This document shows, in pieces, positions 33,600 to 38,020 of a DNA stretch of 38,020 nt. How positions within the stretch are numbered: the stretch's first letter is position 1; each line of letters opens with the position of its first letter. This DNA is from AC-69 sp036519575. GTDB lineage: Bacteria; Actinomycetota; UBA4738; HRBIN12. The stretch is taken from the NCBI GenBank assembly GCA_036519575.1, contig DATDKZ010000158.1, positions 1-38,020 of the forward strand. The letters are read 5' to 3'. The translations under genes were made by a program, and so were the position numbers. The notes under the pieces were generated by a model, which ran no database searches, was not told the DNA's origin, and worked only from the letters and a program-made list of their open reading frames with translations.

Positions 33600-33881
33600 A
33601 TGAGTCGAACGCATGTTCGGAGGCGATTCTTGGCCGTGGTGCTGCTCCTCCTGGTCATCGGCCTCGCGTGGATGGTTCCCTCCGGGGGGGCGGCCGCTGG
33701 ACCGGCTCATTTCCCGTCGCGGCGGTACGTGGTGCGGCCGGGCGACACGCTGTGGTCGATCGCCCGCGGGATCCGGGACGGCGACCCCAGACCGCTGGTG
33801 GACGCCATCCAGGCGGCGAACCGGGCCGACCCGGGCGCCCTGGTGCCCGGGGAGGTCCTGCTCATCCCGGCGGCCGGCTGA
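33600..33881 (+). CDS. yneA: YneA-like SOS cell-division inhibitor (TM + LysM)
   Basis: A 93-residue protein: a short basic N-terminus, one transmembrane helix (about 10-26), then a LysM peptidoglycan-binding domain (about 42-90) beginning RRYVVRPGDTLWSIARGI and ending PGEVLLIP. This layout, together with divergent placement from lexA and LexA-controlled expression, matches YneA of Bacillus and the analogous SOS division inhibitors of Actinomycetota (DivS, ChiZ), which delay septation during DNA repair. The symbol is by analogy; direct orthology is not shown. The start is ATG 33600, 7 bases after the TAGGAT box. A third LexA box lies inside codons 3-7. Confidence 0.8.
   Translation: MSRTHVRRRFLAVVLLLLVIGLAWMVPSGGAAAGPAHFPSRRYVVRPGDTLWSIARGIRDGDPRPLVDAIQAANRADPGALVPGEVLLIPAAG
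33606..33619 (+). promoter_or_regulatory. LexA box 3, inside the yneA-like coding region
   Basis: CGAACGCATGTTCG is a perfect CGAAC-N4-GTTCG operator located 6 bases into the gene, 34 bp from box 2; box 2 is 32 bp from box 1. The near-helical spacing suggests cooperative or layered repression, acting here just downstream of the transcription start. Confidence 0.75.
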
Positions 33882-33920
33882 ACCAGGCCTGCGAGAATTG
33901 CCGGTGAGGCCGCCGAGTGG

Positions 33921-33967
33921 CCACATGTGGACGCTGGCATCCATGGACCCACCAGATATTGTGGTGG
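33921..33967 (+). promoter_or_regulatory. paired NrdR-box-like palindromes before nrdR
   Basis: CCACATGTGG (33921-33930) and CCACCA-N7-TGGTGG (33949-33967) have centres about 32 bp apart, which is three helical turns. The second ends 5 bases before the nrdR ATG and contains TATTGT, a possible -10. NrdR boxes usually occur as such phased pairs, so autoregulation is likely. Confidence 0.6.
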
Positions 33968-33972
33968 ATGTG

Positions 33973-34446
33973 ATGCGGTGCCCCTGGTGTGGCCACGGCG
34001 AGGACCGGGTGGTCGATTCCCGGCCGGCCGAGCGGGGCGCGGCCATCCGCCGCCGGCGGCAGTGCCTGTCCTGCGGACGGCGATTCACCACGTTCGAGCG
34101 GATCGACGAGGTCGGCGTGATGGTGGTGAAGCGCGACGGCTCCAGGGAACCGTTCGTGCGGGACAAGGTCCTGGCCGGCGTCCGAAAGGCCATCGTCAAC
34201 CGCCCCGTAACCGAAGAGCAGGTGGCGGCGCTGGCCGACCGGGTGGAGGAGCGACTGCGCCGCAAGGGACCCCAGGTGAGCTCGCACCAGGTCGGCGTCG
34301 AGGTGCTGTCCCAACTCCAGAAGCTGGACCAGGTGGCCTATATGCGGTTCGCCTCCGTCTACAAGGATTTCCAGGGGATCACGGACTTCGAGCGGGAGCT
34401 GGGGGCCCTCCAGAAGCGCGTGCCGGCGAAACCCAGGAACCGGTAA
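33973..34446 (+). CDS. nrdR: transcriptional repressor NrdR
   Basis: A 157-residue global repressor of ribonucleotide reductase genes. The N-terminal zinc ribbon has four cysteines (Cys3, Cys6, Cys31, Cys34) in MRCPWCGHGEDRVVDSR and RRQCLSCGRRFTTFER. An ATP-cone (about 46-136; VKRDGSREPFVRDKV to YMRFASVYKDF) senses ATP/dATP and sets oligomer state. The ATG at 33973 begins exactly at the zinc ribbon; upstream in-frame GTG codons overlap the operator palindrome. It stands directly before nrdJ, whose promoter has similar paired palindromes. Confidence 0.97.
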   Translation: MRCPWCGHGEDRVVDSRPAERGAAIRRRRQCLSCGRRFTTFERIDEVGVMVVKRDGSREPFVRDKVLAGVRKAIVNRPVTEEQVAALADRVEERLRRKGPQVSSHQVGVEVLSQLQKLDQVAYMRFASVYKDFQGITDFERELGALQKRVPAKPRNR

Positions 34447-34448
34447 AC

Positions 34449-34496
34449 TACCACATGTTGTGGTACGGGTTGGGAGAAAACACTAGATGTTCCGTG
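34449..34496 (+). promoter_or_regulatory. paired NrdR-box-like palindromes before nrdJ
   Basis: Box A TACCACA-TGT-TGTGGTA (34449-34465) is a perfect palindrome. Box B CACTAGATGTTCCGTG (34481-34496) is imperfect with CAC/GTG ends. Their centres are about 31.5 bp apart, the same phasing as before nrdR. The sites begin right after the nrdR stop and precede the likely nrdJ promoter, so NrdR control of nrdJ is expected. Confidence 0.7.
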
Positions 34497-34504
34497 CAGG
34501 ACCC

Positions 34505-34533
34505 TTGACCGGGGACCCGGCCGGGTGCAGAAT
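34505..34533 (+). promoter_or_regulatory. candidate nrdJ promoter
   Basis: TTGACC (34505-34510), a 17-base spacer and CAGAAT (34528-34533). The -35 is identical to those of recA and the yneA-like gene. The spacer holds a perfect 12-bp palindrome ACCCGGCCGGGT (34515-34526) that may be an extra operator. The leader to GTG 34591 is about 50 bases and ends in an SD (GGAAGGGGG). Confidence 0.5.
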
Positions 34534-34590
34534 CACGGGGCTGTAATTCCGGCGGTGAGACTTCCCCGAGGTTGGGAAGGGGGCGTTCCG

Positions 34591-37341
<2,751 letters not shown>

Positions 37342-37350
37342 GCTGACCCG

Positions 37351-37782
37351 GTGGAGCTGCCGTTCAAGCGGCTGGATCCCGCGGCGGAGCTGCCCGCGCA
37401 GGCACACGAGGGCGATGCCGGGCTGGACCTGTGCTCAAGCATCGATGTGGAGGTCCTCCCCGGGGAGCGGGCCATGGTGCCGACCGGCCTCTCGGTCGCC
37501 ATCCCGGACGGCCATGCAGGGTTGGTCCTTCCGCGATCGGGCCTGGCGTCCCGCCAGGGGCTCACGCTGGCCAACGCACCGGGACTGATCGACTCGGGAT
37601 ATCGAGGAGAGGTCACGTGTGCGGTGGTGAACCTGGACCGGGATCAGGCGGTGAAGATCAGGAGGGGCGACCGGATCGCACAGCTCGTGGTGGTGGCCCT
37701 GCCACAAATCCTCCCGTCCTGGGTGGACGACCTTCCGCCGTCCAGTCGGGGCGAGGGCGGGTTCGGGTCCACGGGCGCCTGA
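37351..37782 (+). CDS. dut: deoxyuridine 5'-triphosphate nucleotidohydrolase (dUTPase)
   Basis: A 143-residue trimeric dUTPase that removes dUTP and supplies dUMP for thymidylate. All five motifs appear in order: HEGDAGLDLCSS, PRSGLASRQGL, APGLIDSGYRGE, RRGDRIAQLVV, and the C-terminal P-loop-like GEGGFGSTG. GTG 37351 lies 9 bases after the nrdJ stop without a clear SD, so expression is probably coupled to nrdJ. The pairing of nrdJ and dut keeps deoxynucleotide synthesis and sanitation together. Confidence 0.95.
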   Translation: MELPFKRLDPAAELPAQAHEGDAGLDLCSSIDVEVLPGERAMVPTGLSVAIPDGHAGLVLPRSGLASRQGLTLANAPGLIDSGYRGEVTCAVVNLDRDQAVKIRRGDRIAQLVVVALPQILPSWVDDLPPSSRGEGGFGSTGA

Positions 37783-37802
37783 CCAGCGCGTCAGAGCGGC
37801 CG

Positions 37803-37831
37803 TTGAAGGCCCGAGGCCCAGTCCCTAGACT
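37803..37831 (+). promoter_or_regulatory. promoter of tRNA-Gly
   Basis: TTGAAG (37803-37808), a 17-base spacer and TAGACT (37826-37831). The tRNA begins 20 bases after the -10, which is suitable for a stable RNA gene with a short 5' trailer. Confidence 0.75.
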
Positions 37832-37851
37832 TTGAGTGCTCTCAGGGGCGT

Positions 37852-37927
<76 letters not shown>

Positions 37928-37984
37928 GAGAAACCGCAGGTCAGACGCTACGACGACTCAACGGGGCCGACGCCGAACCCTCCG

Positions 37985-38020
37985 CGTGCCGCAGCCGTGC
38001 CGCACCGTGCCGCACCGTGC
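37985..38020. repeat. short tandem repeat (CGTGCCGCA unit) at the window edge
   Basis: CGTGCCGCA begins at 37985, 37996 and 38006, and a partial copy starts at 38016 and runs off the end, with a 10-11 base period. It lies 58 bases after the tRNA 3' end. The 57 bases between (37928-37984) contain no gene that I can see. Confidence 0.6.

Noticed and set aside
37985..38020. Tandem repeat as the start of a CRISPR array
   Set aside because: The period is 10-11 bases with no unique spacers and no cas gene nearby.

Overview
The window is a GC-rich, densely packed piece of a bacterial chromosome. Genes frequently overlap by 1-4 bases (TGATG, GTGA, ATGA), GTG and TTG starts are common, and many start codons follow closely behind a TANNNT -10 box. 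Gene content and order (ribF-rpsO-pnp-M16-dapB; dapA-rnj-ftsK; cinA-thpR-recA-recX; miaB-miaA-dapF-hflX; lexA/yneA-nrdR-nrdJ), LexA boxes of the CGAAC-N4-GTTCG type, an Eis-like acetyltransferase and a B12-dependent NrdJ all point to Actinomycetota. RNase Y together with RNase J and an LL-diaminopimelate aminotransferase suggest a deep-branching class rather than a classical Streptomyces or Mycobacterium. A Chloroflexota relative cannot be excluded from sequence reading alone.

Layout. 1-131: tail of an unknown plus-strand gene. 128-4074 (minus): a four-gene unit consisting of a glycine-betaine-type binding lipoprotein, a membrane protein fusing a catalytically degenerate PAP2 domain to a protein-kinase-like domain, a small putative lipoprotein and an intact PAP2 phosphatase. 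4164-10013 (plus): ribF, rpsO, pnp, an M16 peptidase and dapB. 10010-14190: a mixed-strand accessory stretch with a LmbE-type deacetylase, an Eis-type acetyltransferase, a LysE-type exporter, a SixA-type phosphatase, a lipoprotein and a cob(I)alamin adenosyltransferase. 14191-14651 is the longest non-coding gap and carries the dapA promoter. 14652-24346 (plus): dapA, rnj, ftsK, a VOC protein, a RodZ-like HTH protein, cinA, thpR, recA and recX. 24347-24609: a promoter, a structured RNA and a strong terminator just before rny. 24610-31817 (plus): rny, miaB, miaA, dapF, dapL and hflX. 31848-33488 (minus): a SIS-domain protein and lexA. 33600-37782 (plus): a yneA-like gene, nrdR, nrdJ and dut. The window closes with tRNA-Gly(GCC) and a short tandem repeat that runs off the end.

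How the parts work together. (1) dapA, dapB, dapL and dapF make up the whole four-step DapL route from aspartate semialdehyde to meso-diaminopimelate. (2) PNPase, RNase J and RNase Y form a nearly complete RNA-decay set. pnp and rny both have structured leaders, and rny sits directly behind a terminator. (3) An SOS module is visible with its operators: one LexA box lies inside the recA promoter and three lie between and within the divergent lexA and yneA. (4) A deoxynucleotide module (nrdR, nrdJ, dut) carries paired palindromes about 32 bp apart in front of both nrdR and nrdJ, as expected for NrdR autoregulation and control of nrdJ. The adenosyltransferase at 13642-14190 could supply the coenzyme B12 that NrdJ needs.
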